Origin: Chromera velia
Lineage: Eukaryota; Sar; Chromeraceae
Direction of reading: 5' to 3'
Length of the DNA: 39,886 bases
NCBI GenBank assembly: GCA_018398765.1
Contig: JAHBMJ010002961.1
Coordinates: 32,467 to 72,352, forward strand
Part shown: in pieces, positions 31,165 to 39,886 of the stretch
Numbering within the stretch: the stretch's first letter is position 1
How the letters are laid out: each line of letters opens with the position of its first letter
Made by a program: the position numbers and the translations under genes
Notes under the pieces: generated by a model
Database searches by the model: none
What the model was told of the DNA's origin: nothing
Seen by the model: the letters and a program-made list of their open reading frames with translations, nothing else

Positions 31165-33413
31165 TGGTCGTACTCCCGAATATTTTTTTCCATCAATCTA
31201 TCCTCTGCACATGTTTTGACAGCACCCTTTATTCGGAGGTGAACGCGCACTCATTTTGCATGCACATTGTGTATACATGGTAGGATGTATTCATGTGTGC
31301 ATATGTATCCATGTATCCACATGTATGCATGTATATGACCGCGTGCCTGCAGACACGTGGCCCCCGGGAAGGACGTGGTGAAAAATTTGGACGGCGCCCC
31401 GACTGCCGACTGGGTGGTGCCGCTGGGGGGGGGGCTTCTCGACAGGGCGGGGGGGACACGAGCGGGGGGGGGATCGAGAAACAGAGATTGATTAGGGGAC
31501 AGCAGGACAAAACGAAGGAGGACTTTGATGGTCATTTGGGAAGGGAAGCACAATCAACGAAAAAGACGGGCAGAGGACGTCTACTGATCCAAACCAATTT
31601 GAAGTAGCGATCGATGGATCGATCGAGTGCATGCATACAGGGGCAGCCTTTCTGAGGAGGTGCATGTGTGAATTAAGGAAAAAGCTTCATTGATGTACTG
31701 GAAGAAAGGGTGAAAGGAGATTCGTGTATTCCGAGACCGGAAGGAAGGGGAAAGAAAATCTTCGATCGGAAGCACGACAAACAAAGGAAAGGAGAGAGAA
31801 AAAATCAGTTGCTGCTTTACGTCGGGGGGACAGCGGAGGGCAGAAAGAAAAAAGGACTCACGGAATGGAGAGAGGAGGCATCACCGGCAGGGGGACCACC
31901 GAGGGGTGGAGAAGCATGTCTGGCTGCAACACTGCATTCACACATCCATCGCTTGTACCGGCCGGCCGCTGCTGCAAGGCTTATCACGAAGACTTGATTT
32001 CCCCCCCTGTCTCCGACTGTCTCCTTTCTCCCCTCTGCCGTTTCTTCCTTCTTCTCTCCCTTCGTTCTGCGCCTTCACCTCTTTCTTGCTTCAACACCTC
32101 TACTTCTGGGAAAGACAAATTCTGGATTGGAGTCTTCATTTTTTAAACTTCGGCGAAAGTGATCTCTTGTACCGAAGAGAGATTTCCGGGTTGGGAGCGG
32201 AAGCACAGACAGAATTTGATGCTTCAGAAAAGAAAACAGATACATTTCCTGATTGGAGGTGAATGGGAGAACCACAAAAGAGGAAAGGAAGACTGTAAGG
32301 CGACGTGGAAAGAAACGGTCAAGCAGTCTGAGAGAAAACTGAGAGAGAGAATGACTGAATGGATGGGTGTACACATCAGCAACATCCAGAAGGCACTGCG
32401 GCAAGGTCCACATTCTGGAAGTCTCTCTCAATTGCCTCCTCGTTTTCCTCACTCACTCCATCCTTCCGTACCTCCTACCACCCTTCTCTTTTTTGTTCTT
32501 CCTTTCCTTCCTTCCTTCCTTCCTTCCTTCTATCCCCTTTCATGTTGCTGTCTGAAAGAAACTTCTCCGCCACCTCCCTCCTCCTCTCTTTCCCTCCTCT
32601 CTTCTCTTCTTTTCTCTTCTCTTCTCTTCTCTTCTTCACTCGTTCATTCCCTGTATCCTGATTCAGTTGAAGACCTCATCTGTTCGAGTTGAAGACCTCC
32701 TGATGCTTCTTTCTGGGTTAGGAGCGGAACTGTAAAGGAGCCCTCGATCGTTCAAAGAACGAAAGAGAAAAGAACGAGTGCATCCTGCATTGAAGGCGGA
32801 TGAGAAGCACATGTAGCATAGGAAAACAGGAAGGAGAACTGAAAAAAAGAGCCGGACAGTGTGAAAGGATAAGGGATGCAGGGACCGGGATAGAAGGAAT
32901 AGATGCTCACATCGACTGCAGAAGTCACGTCCGCAAGGCATCCATTGTGAAATTCTTTCTTCCCGCCTTGTTCCCTTCAATCCATCCCTTCCTGCCTCCT
33001 TCCGTCCTCCTTTGTTTTCTGGTCCCTGTTCTTTCTTCTTCGCTTTCTTCTTTCCTTCTGATCATCTCATCGCTCCCTGCCTCCGTGACCCTTTTTCTTC
33101 TTGCATTTTTGGTTCCTTCCTACGCTTCTTCTTCCCTTCTCTTCTTCTCATGTTCAATGTTCGTGTTCAACAGAAAGTCCTCCGTCTCCTCCTGGCTCCA
33201 TTCTCTCCTTCATCTCCTGTCTCCTTCCCTCCTTCCTGAGGTGTCCATGCGTGGTAGAAAAATTCATTCATGCAATAAAGAATTTTATGCATGCAGGAAC
33301 GGGGAGCGGGTGAGTGATGTGATCGGTCGGAGGCAACGAGAGCTTCCATGCGGATGATCGATTGAGGGGGAGACAATGATCCTTGCATGCATGCTCATTT
33401 CATTTTATTCCCT
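31165..33413 (+). other. No supported gene; purine/pyrimidine-rich DNA
   Basis: Contains TGCATG/GTATG-rich sequence (31250-31340), purine-rich DNA (31700-31900), (TTCC)n at about 32503-32530 and (TCTCT)n at about 32600-32640. Several open frames exist but they follow skewed composition. It may be 3' UTR or intergenic. The alternative last exon is listed separately. Confidence 0.5.
31353..31491 (+). CDS. Alternative last exon (candidate)
   Basis: After CCTGCAG, phase 2, coding HVAPGKDVVKNLDGAPTAD then a Gly-rich tail to TGA at 31489-31491. It would join the 31103/31104 donor in exon 37, replacing the last ~20 residues by about 46. G runs in this stretch make base calls and frame less certain. 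Confidence 0.3.
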
Positions 33414-33540
33414 TTCTTCGAATCAGGTCGCAGGAGCGAGGGAGAGGCCCCTGACAGCCAAGAATATTCTTCCCCATGGAATGAAAACATTCTTGGCTTC
33501 TTCGAATCAGGTCGCAGGAGGGGGGGAGAGGCCCCTGACA
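33414..33540 (+). repeat. Hairpin flanked by 43-bp direct repeats (outside the gene model)
   Basis: The copies are 33414-33456 and 33498-33540 with two mismatches (33437/33521 and 33439/33523). The 41-nt insert starts GCCAAGAAT (33457-33465) and ends ATTCTTGGC (33489-33497), perfect inverted arms that abut both copies. Same architecture as the three structures at exon edges. Confidence 0.8.
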
Positions 33541-33775
33541 CACATACGCACGGCCAGAAGAATCGCACGAGAGAGAGAAACGTTTAGACAAAACACAGAC
33601 ACGTCGATTCAGCCAGAAGAAAAGTACGGGGCAGAAAAGGTTTAGACAAGAACACGCTAGCAAACACGTCGATTCAGCCAGAAGAAAAGCCCGAGGCAGA
33701 AAAGGTTTAGATAAGAAAGCAAACACGTTGATTCGGCCAGAAGAAAAACACAAGGGAGAGAAGGTTTAGAGTGAA
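33541..33775 (+). repeat. Tandem repeat, period about 58-65 bp
   Basis: Three clear copies and one degenerate copy, each with an ACGTCGATTCAGCCAGAAG-type start, a GCAGAAAAGG core and a TTTAGA end: about 33599-33656, 33664-33719, 33722-33770; the degenerate first copy is 33541-33598. Open minus-strand frames here are repeat translations. Confidence 0.75.
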
Positions 33776-34200
33776 AAGCGTACAATGGAAGGGGTGACTG
33801 AAAGCTACAGTCAGGCTGAGAGATACAAAGGGAATGAGAAAGAGCGGGAGAGAATGAAACGATTATCACATCACCCGTAACGGCTTCTTCTACATCCAAG
33901 GTTGTCCTCTCTGTCTCTTAATTCTTGGCTTCTTTCGGAACCTTTCTCGCTTTTCCTTCTCCCCCGTTTTCTTTGTCCCCCCCTGCCTTCTTTCGCTCCC
34001 TTCCTTTCTCACCCGCCTCTTTCTTATGTTAAGAGCAGGACCTGAACCTCCGGCATGATTGCTGATTCGCTGTTGCGCGAATCTTCTTTGTTTCATCATT
34101 TTCTCCCTCATAAAACTTTTGCTTCTTCTAAATCGTCTCTTTGTGCCTTTTCTTCTTCTCATTATCTCCATTTTATCATATTTTACGGGATACACCCAAC
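33776..34200. other. No gene recognised
   Basis: Pyrimidine-rich on the plus strand from about 33900 to 34180, then a change in base composition. No exon, RNA or repeat could be supported. Confidence 0.5.
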
Positions 34201-34285
34201 CAGTTGGGTGAGTGCCTCGGGGGGCTATTTAGGGGTCCGCTAATTGATGCACACCATCGGGGGCTTGGGCATATCTAAGTTGTGT

Positions 34286-34313
34286 GCTGCCATGGGGCGG
34301 GGGCCATGGCAGC
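34286..34313. repeat. Perfect palindromic stem-loop
   Basis: GCTGCCATGG (34286-34295) pairs with CCATGGCAGC (34304-34313) around an 8-nt G-rich loop. It lies at the border between the GC-balanced gene region and the AT-rich block. Confidence 0.8.
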
Positions 34314-34358
34314 GAAGTATGCTTTTCGGGACCGCACGCGCGTTGTATGCATATGCAA

Positions 34359-34446
34359 CTCCGTGCGAGTTACTTGAGGGGCACGCATGCGTAAAGTAAT
34401 TAAGGCATGTGCGATCACGGCTCCGTGCGAGTTGCTTGAGGGGCAC
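34359..34446 (+). repeat. 26-bp direct repeat pair
   Basis: CTCCGTGCGAGTTACTTGAG... at 34359-34384 recurs at 34421-34446 with one mismatch (A/G), 62 nt apart. Function unknown. Confidence 0.75.
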
Positions 34447-34649
34447 ATTTTGGAACTTGGGCGACACCGACCGTGACGGAGACAGAACCGATCCCCCCCT
34501 CAAAAATGAAAAAATGCGTTATGCGAGTGCGTGCGATCTCAGGGCCTCTCGGCTGATCTCAGCAGAGCTGAGCTGCCCCCCGAGGCGATCACTAACCCCT
34601 GCAATAAACGACCCAAAACAGACATGCATTGACAGAATTAACTTTTAAG

Positions 34650-36480
34650 TAAACAACTGCATTACACTTACAAATGCAGTGAATGATTATTACTGGACAG
34701 ACGTCAAATCGTTTTAAAGCTGTTAAAATATGCAAATGGATCTAGGTACTGGATGGTCCATTATCTAGTCCATTATAGTGAACGAAATTATAATGGTCAC
34801 TTAAAGGCCTAAAGCATGTCCAAAGAGACTTTTAATCTAGGCTTTATTAAGAGAGTTCAAAAAACATAAGTGGTCTAGTAAGTGGTTCTTCAAGTTTATT
34901 GAATTTGAATGAAATTGAATCTGTATGGAGCTAGATTGAAAATCTGATGAGGTGGCGCGGCATGGTTGGCAGTCAATATCACATGAAGCAGCCTCGCTCA
35001 TGCATGAGCACGCCCTGCCAGAAGTGGAAGAGTTTGAAAAGAAATGTAGTTGTTAAGCTAGTTACCAAATATTGCCGAGTGAGGGTCCATCATTAACAAT
35101 CTGCCTTACATGTCATGACTTGCCGAACGCTAGACGCCGATTATGGGCCGATGGCGATGGCGTATGATGAAAAAAAACGAACAGATGAGACTAGCTAGCT
35201 GCAGGGAGTTGTCACCTGCATAGACGGCTAGCTTTTCACTCCCAAGAAGACATTCACATTCACCACCTAGCAGGGAGTTGAGCAGCTGTTCACTTTGCTG
35301 TGCTTTGCTGGGGATTCGCACCAGCGTACTTTCTCCTACTCGAGGGAATTTGGTCTGTCAATGAACCACCTGTCAACCAACCTCTCTTCTACTGTTACAG
35401 CTGTTGAAATGACTGACCTACATTCATGTGCATGCAATTCAAACTGAACGATCGATCGAAGCTGACTGTAATCGATTTACGCCGTCTCTTTCATCACGGC
35501 GCTCTATGTGATGGCCCCGCAACGCGTTTGTGTATGCGCCGCTCCAGCTGCGCGCCGCCGCCAATCCTTCAAGCCATGCACCATGCTATGCATTGCATGA
35601 ATCACCCATCTCACCCTACCGAATCCTTCTACGTCAACGCATGCAGAAAAGTTACGATGCACTCTGACTCTACAACTTGTTCAGTCTTTCTTTTTCTATC
35701 TGATCCGCTTCTTTACTCATAGGAAGGGCTGTACCGAGCATCTGCAAGAGTTAATATTACAGATGCTTTGCCTGAGAGAGTTGCATTCATCACAGACAAT
35801 GCGAAAGGACTCCTTGGACTTTAAACACAAGGGAAACGTCTCTTTTCTACTGATAGGTGGAAAGATTGATACTCATACCTCTACCATCGCTTTATTTTAT
35901 CATCAGCGTATGATAATAATGATGATGATGAATTTTTAAATAAGACTCTAATTGAACAAGAAGACTGTTACTAATACAGTAAAATCAAAATGATAATGAT
36001 GATGATGATGCACTTGACTAAACCCGGTAGCCATCGTGTCCCAATGGCGAAAGGCAGTCTCAACATGTATCTAGGCATATATGTAGACATGTATGCATTG
36101 CTAGACTAGGAGCGTAAGTGAAAATATTGTAGAAAATATGATATCAAAGTGTTTGCTTAAACTAAACTAGAAAGCAAAGTATTTCATTTTTTTCCCCCTC
36201 ATTTTTCGTACCTATCCCACTAACTTTACGGCTTTAAACTAGACTTTATAGAGAAACGGACGGAAAAAATCTGTGTATGATCTATTATGATCTCTATATA
36301 AATCATAATTAAGCACGTTTAAAACTTTACAACAGCCTAGTACCAGTGGGTACTAATAAACATGTTTCAGAATTTGACGGTAATTTTAGCAATTTTAGCT
36401 GCGTGGCATAGCTAACAGTCGACATCACAAGAAGTAGCACCACTCATACGCAAGTATATCGTAAGAGTTTCGCCTTCCCT
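34650..36480. other. AT-rich, repeat-derived block without a supported gene
   Basis: Composition is clearly more AT-rich than upstream. GGCATGGTTGGCAGTCAATA (about 34959) has a diverged partner at about 36404 (GGCATAGCTAACAGTCGACA). (GAT)n runs at about 35922-35932 and 35996-36010 look like 3' ends of minus-strand LINE copies. CGCTAGACGCC and GCGTATGATGA words near 35127-35170 recur near 37583-37642. No long open frame. Confidence 0.55.
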
Positions 36481-37506
36481 TCTCTCTCTCTCTCTTGAGC
36501 CATTCAGTTCTCTACTTGGTAAGTTGAGTGGGGGCTTCATCCAATGCATCAAATTGATCGACCGTGCTCTACCCCGGGCAGTGTGGAATGAGTGCTTGGC
36601 TGGCTTGTGCAAACCCTTCGTTAAGACAGTAAAATGGCTGGCCGTTCCATTAGATTGCTCCCTTTTGTGGCCTCCATTGCCAAGCACAGTGGGGGATAAG
36701 TTTAAAAGGAAGGGCAAGGGCAGAAGGAAAAGGGCGGTGAAAAAGATCGTGGAGGGTGCCTGGCTGTCCGACTGGTTGAAAGAAGAAACTAAAAACGTTA
36801 GAGACAGAGACAAAATTTTCCCCTGCCTTGGGAATCTCTCCCCTTTCCAGTCAGAGAATCCGACCAGACAGCGTTTGGCCATGCACCTTCTGTATGAAAG
36901 GAAATGGCGTCCGAGAAGTGAAATGATAGAGTGCAGTGGTGAACCTGTGCTAAAGAGTCTGCTGCAGTCCTCCGCAGGCTTTCGTACGCTTTTCAGGGCT
37001 CTCACAGGGGGGGATATAGAGAGAACCCAACCAGAACCGCTGTGTGATAAATGTTTGTCCCCCTCGCATATGATCAAAGATGAGGTTCATGTCCTGACGG
37101 AGTGTAAGGACACAGAAAGGGAACGGAACAGGCTGAAAGAACTGTACGAAATTGCGAAGCAGAAAGCGCCCATTGACATAAGAATACAGATTGCACAACG
37201 CGTTGCAGGTGCAACCGGGAGGGGCACTTCTGATAATGAGAAGAAAATGAAGGATATGGTATTGCTGTTGTGCACAATCCTACCTAGAAGCGGTTCCAAA
37301 GCTATAGCCGACTGTCTTAAGAAGGTCTATTCTGTCGATAAGGCAAGTTGAGGCGAATCAATCCGACTGGCATGCAGGCTTTCTCACCCCCCCCCCATGA
37401 ATATGTGCTCTGGGTTGTCCTCAAAACCTTGTTAGTGGCTTAGGATTTGGCGTCGCTAAATCTAGGATTTAACCCTCAATCATCATCATCATCATCATCA
37501 TCATTA
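36481..37506 (+). mobile_element. Non-LTR (LINE) retrotransposon, 5'-truncated 3' end
   Basis: An open frame at about 36491-37351 without a clear starting Met ends in a region with C-x2-C-x11-H-x4-C (codons about 37043-37105, CDKC ... HVLTEC) followed by a charged helix (ERERNRLKELYEIA). This zinc-binding tail is typical of the C-terminus of non-LTR reverse transcriptases. After the stop come about 125 nt of 3' UTR and a terminal (ATC)n at about 37479-37504, a known type of LINE tail. The polymerase and endonuclease parts are missing, so it cannot move on its own. Confidence 0.7.
36524..37351 (+). pseudogene. Reverse-transcriptase C-terminal fragment (LINE ORF2 tail)
   Basis: 275 codons from the first permissible start (a TTG), open further upstream, so the true N-terminus is lost. 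N-terminal part: NECLAGLCKPFVKTVKWLA and a Lys/Arg-rich patch (KRKGKGRRKRAVKK). Then RQRLAMHLLYERKW, and the CCHC tail at residues 174, 177, 189 and 194. The frame is intact over its length, suggesting a fairly young insertion. Confidence 0.65.
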
Positions 37507-38270
37507 TTTAACAATTTGTCTTGCATAGTGTGACCTAGCAGTGCCTAACTGTTCCCGAACATCCCCGAGCGCTACTACGTTCCGCTAGACGCCTAGCATA
37601 GACTGATAACAATGGCGTAATACCCTGAGCGTATGATGATAAGGGTTGGTAAAAACTCTATGTAAATCACTAGATAAAACATTTAAGGAACTCAGGAATT
37701 ATAGCTGAACATTTGAAAGAAATGTATGCCATATGTATGTGTGTGTGTGTGTGTGTATGTGTGTGTGTGTGTATGTATGTGTGTGTGTATATGTATGTAT
37801 GTGCGTGTGTGTATGTATGTGTATGTGTGTGTGTGCGTCTGTGTATGTGTCTGCATCTGTGTGTGTGTGTGTGCGTTTGTGTATATATATGTGTGTGTGT
37901 GTAGTACTCTATTGAATGCTATGACTATGACTATTACTATGACGCGCCATCGTTATCATTCGTTATCCATAGCCAGAGCTAGCTGGATACTTCTAACGTT
38001 AGGCAGGGAAAAGTTGTTATTGGCACTTATTGCTGTATGCCCAGACTGCCATTCGCTATTAGTATACGATGGTCGCCGGTTCAAGTTAAGTTGCCTAATA
38101 ATGATAATGATAGAAGCTCGTCATTATCCGATGTCCGAATACATGCACTACACATAGTACACTTACAGCCACTCCCACAAACACCGATACGCGCAAGCCT
38201 GGGCCTAGACGCAAGCGCAAAGACGGCTGCTTAAGCACTGTATTTCACTAAGTTTCAAAGTTGAATTGAC
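37507..38270. repeat. AT-rich repeats with long TG/TATG microsatellite
   Basis: (TG)n with TATG and CG interruptions at about 37736-37903. GATAACAATGGCG (about 37606) and CGCCATCGTTATC (about 37944) are near-inverted, suggesting a diverged inverted-repeat element around the microsatellite. No gene. Confidence 0.55.
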
Positions 38271-38696
38271 ACATGCAAACGGCTGCCGGTGGAGCTTCAC
38301 AGCCCTTGACTGTGATCATTGTTCAGAGATTTTACAGATATAGACTGACGCGCGCCCACTACATGCACGTCTCGTGCAAGCATCCATGCACCAGGAGAGA
38401 AACCAACAAAAACTCTCGCACTGCGTTTACATTTTACACGCAAAAGATGCGCATATGGATCCATCTCATAAATCCATCCGGAGGCGAAGAAAGAGACCCA
38501 TCAATTCACTGTGTCACCAAGTGAGAAAGTCTTTAGAGAGAGCAAAAGAGCGCAAAAAGTCACCGTCCGGAAGCTGAAGCCACTGCCGCGAGCGTTGGGA
38601 GTAGCGGAAAGTCTCCTTCCTCTTTTTTCTCGGGAGTCAAGACAGAATCCAAAAGACCAAAATCCTCTGCTTCCTGCACGCATGAACACATTCACA

Positions 38697-38762
<66 letters not shown>

Positions 38763-39117
38763 ACACTTTTTTTGAGAGAATGTCTCACTCTGATTCTTGT
38801 TCTATGTTGAGTACACACGCGGTCCCCCTCTCAAGCACCAGCACGAGCATCCAGATCGTTTTTTTGGATCAATTACTGCATCTCGTGTCTGCAATGGCAC
38901 ACGACCTCCGACTTTCGACTTCGTGATGTCATGAACAAACAGAAGAAAGACCACTCTACATGTGTGCACGCGAGCATTTGCCAATCCAACCGACTGACCT
39001 CCGGGCTCATGTAAACTTTTCGTGACATGAGTTGCTTCACGTTCTCGATGGACTGTCCTGTGCGCTGCACGTACGCATACATCCGCCATCGCGGGGGTGA
39101 AGTGAATGGCGGGGACG

Positions 39118-39154
<37 letters not shown>

Positions 39155-39886
39155 AAGGAGGGAAGTACGGAAGGGCCTTTCTTCGAAGGAAGGGAAGGAG
39201 CAAATGTGTGTCTACCACCATGAGGGGGTAATGAACGAGGACATACTGAAAGAAACACAGAAAGTGAGAAGCAAAACCAGGAAGTCATCGAGAGAACGCA
39301 TGGAAAAAGAGAGCGTACAAATACGCCGACAAGCAGCAGGGGACCTCTTTCCACAATACGAAGGGAGAGATATCTATCGAGGGGCCGATCAGAGAAGCGG
39401 CAGAAAGAACAGTTCTGAAAGAAAAAAGAAAGAAAGGAGAGGCAGAGACGGAGATACAGACAGAGACAGACAAAACAAGAAACGAACAGAGAAGGAGTCG
39501 GACCATCAACTATCTCTTCACCCTGCTGTGTGGTTCCTGGGCCCTTCTCTGGAATTCATGTTTTGTGGAATCAATCTGCCTGCCCGCCTATCTGTTGGCG
39601 ACAGACACCCCACCCACCCACCCACCCACCCGTGAAAGAAGGGCTGCCAATTGTTCTTTCAGATGCAGAATTTCCGTCACTGTCTTCATCACTCCTGCAG
39701 GCAGACAGACAGAATCAAACCCAATGAATGAATGTGCAGATGAGAAGATTCTCCTCTCTCGCATCTGTGACCCTCACACTCTAAAATCTCCTTTCAGATC
39801 GCGTGCTCCATCCAGTGTCCTTCCCTCCCTCCCTCCCTCCCTCCCTCCATACTCCTCATGAATGAATGCGACCAGACCCAGCACAG
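38271..39886. other. No supported gene; microsatellites
   Basis: Composition returns to that of the first 34 kb. Contains (CA)n at about 38692-38732 followed by (GA)n to 38760, (GA)n at 39121-39150, (CCCA)n at about 39608-39631 and (CCCT)n at about 39825-39847. Possible intron or flank of a neighbouring gene. No exon could be supported on either strand. Confidence 0.5.

Noticed and set aside
32159-32692. 177-residue plus-strand open frame
   Set aside because: The second half is a pyrimidine tract; the first half has no domain, and no splice connection to exon 37 in phase could be made convincing.
33541-33775. Possible CRISPR-like or coding repeat
   Set aside because: Units are contiguous and diverged with no spacers; open minus-strand frames are only a result of the repeat period.
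34500-34620. Possible snRNA or tRNA-like sequence in a GC-rich patch
   Set aside because: No cloverleaf, Sm site or U-RNA signature could be traced by eye.
36412-37077. 221-residue minus-strand open frame
   Set aside because: Antisense to the LINE reverse-transcriptase tail, which carries the recognisable CCHC motif.
37713-37915. Val/Cys-rich open frames in all plus frames
   Set aside because: Translation of the TG/TATG microsatellite.
39027-39635. 202-residue plus-strand open frame
   Set aside because: Built on a (GA)n repeat and purine-rich DNA; no domain or matching splice sites recognised.

Overview
This is a eukaryotic nuclear genome window. Coding blocks are split by many GT-AG introns. 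The introns are rich in microsatellites, TGCATG words and long pyrimidine tracts. One gap of 130 Ns (17257-17386) is flanked by G runs, and the window itself opens with 13 Gs. No bacterial-style operon, tRNA, rRNA or CRISPR array is visible. The EGF style (DANATC...GSF-C-CN-GW-GDG), the intron style and the composition suggest an alveolate. My best guess is a chromerid such as Chromera velia; this is inference only.

From about 80 to 31164 the plus strand carries one very large gene. I could chain it through 37 exons with matching splice phases: 16,050 nt, 5,350 codons including the stop. After a probable signal sequence or anchor, the predicted ectodomain holds 15 copies of a ~190-200 residue module that looks like an F5/8C (discoidin-like) galactose-binding domain. 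It also has 16 EGF-like repeats and 2 CCP/sushi-like repeats. Except for one domain-splitting intron, every ectodomain intron is phase 1, so modules can be duplicated without frame damage. A 2.6-kb tandem duplication (19305 onward versus 21911 onward) shows this happening.

The ectodomain ends in a GAIN-like region and a GPS-like Cys/Trp motif split across exons 29 and 30. The usual His-Leu-Thr/Ser cleavage triad is absent. A first membrane segment follows, then a long charged cytoplasmic stretch and four more membrane segments. This layout resembles the membrane-proximal half of polycystin-1-like proteins; the channel half is not seen. After the GPS the intron phases change to 0 and then to 2.

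From 31165 to about 34200 I see no supported gene, only purine/pyrimidine-rich DNA with repeats and one possible alternative last exon. From about 34200 to 38270 the DNA becomes AT-rich and repeat-derived. It includes the 3' end of a non-LTR (LINE) retrotransposon: a CCHC-type reverse-transcriptase tail followed by (ATC)n. From 38270 to the end there are microsatellites and no supported gene.

The most unusual structural signal is seen four times. A short AT-rich hairpin sits between two near-identical 42-54 bp direct copies of its flanking sequence. In three cases the copied flank is an exon edge with its splice site.
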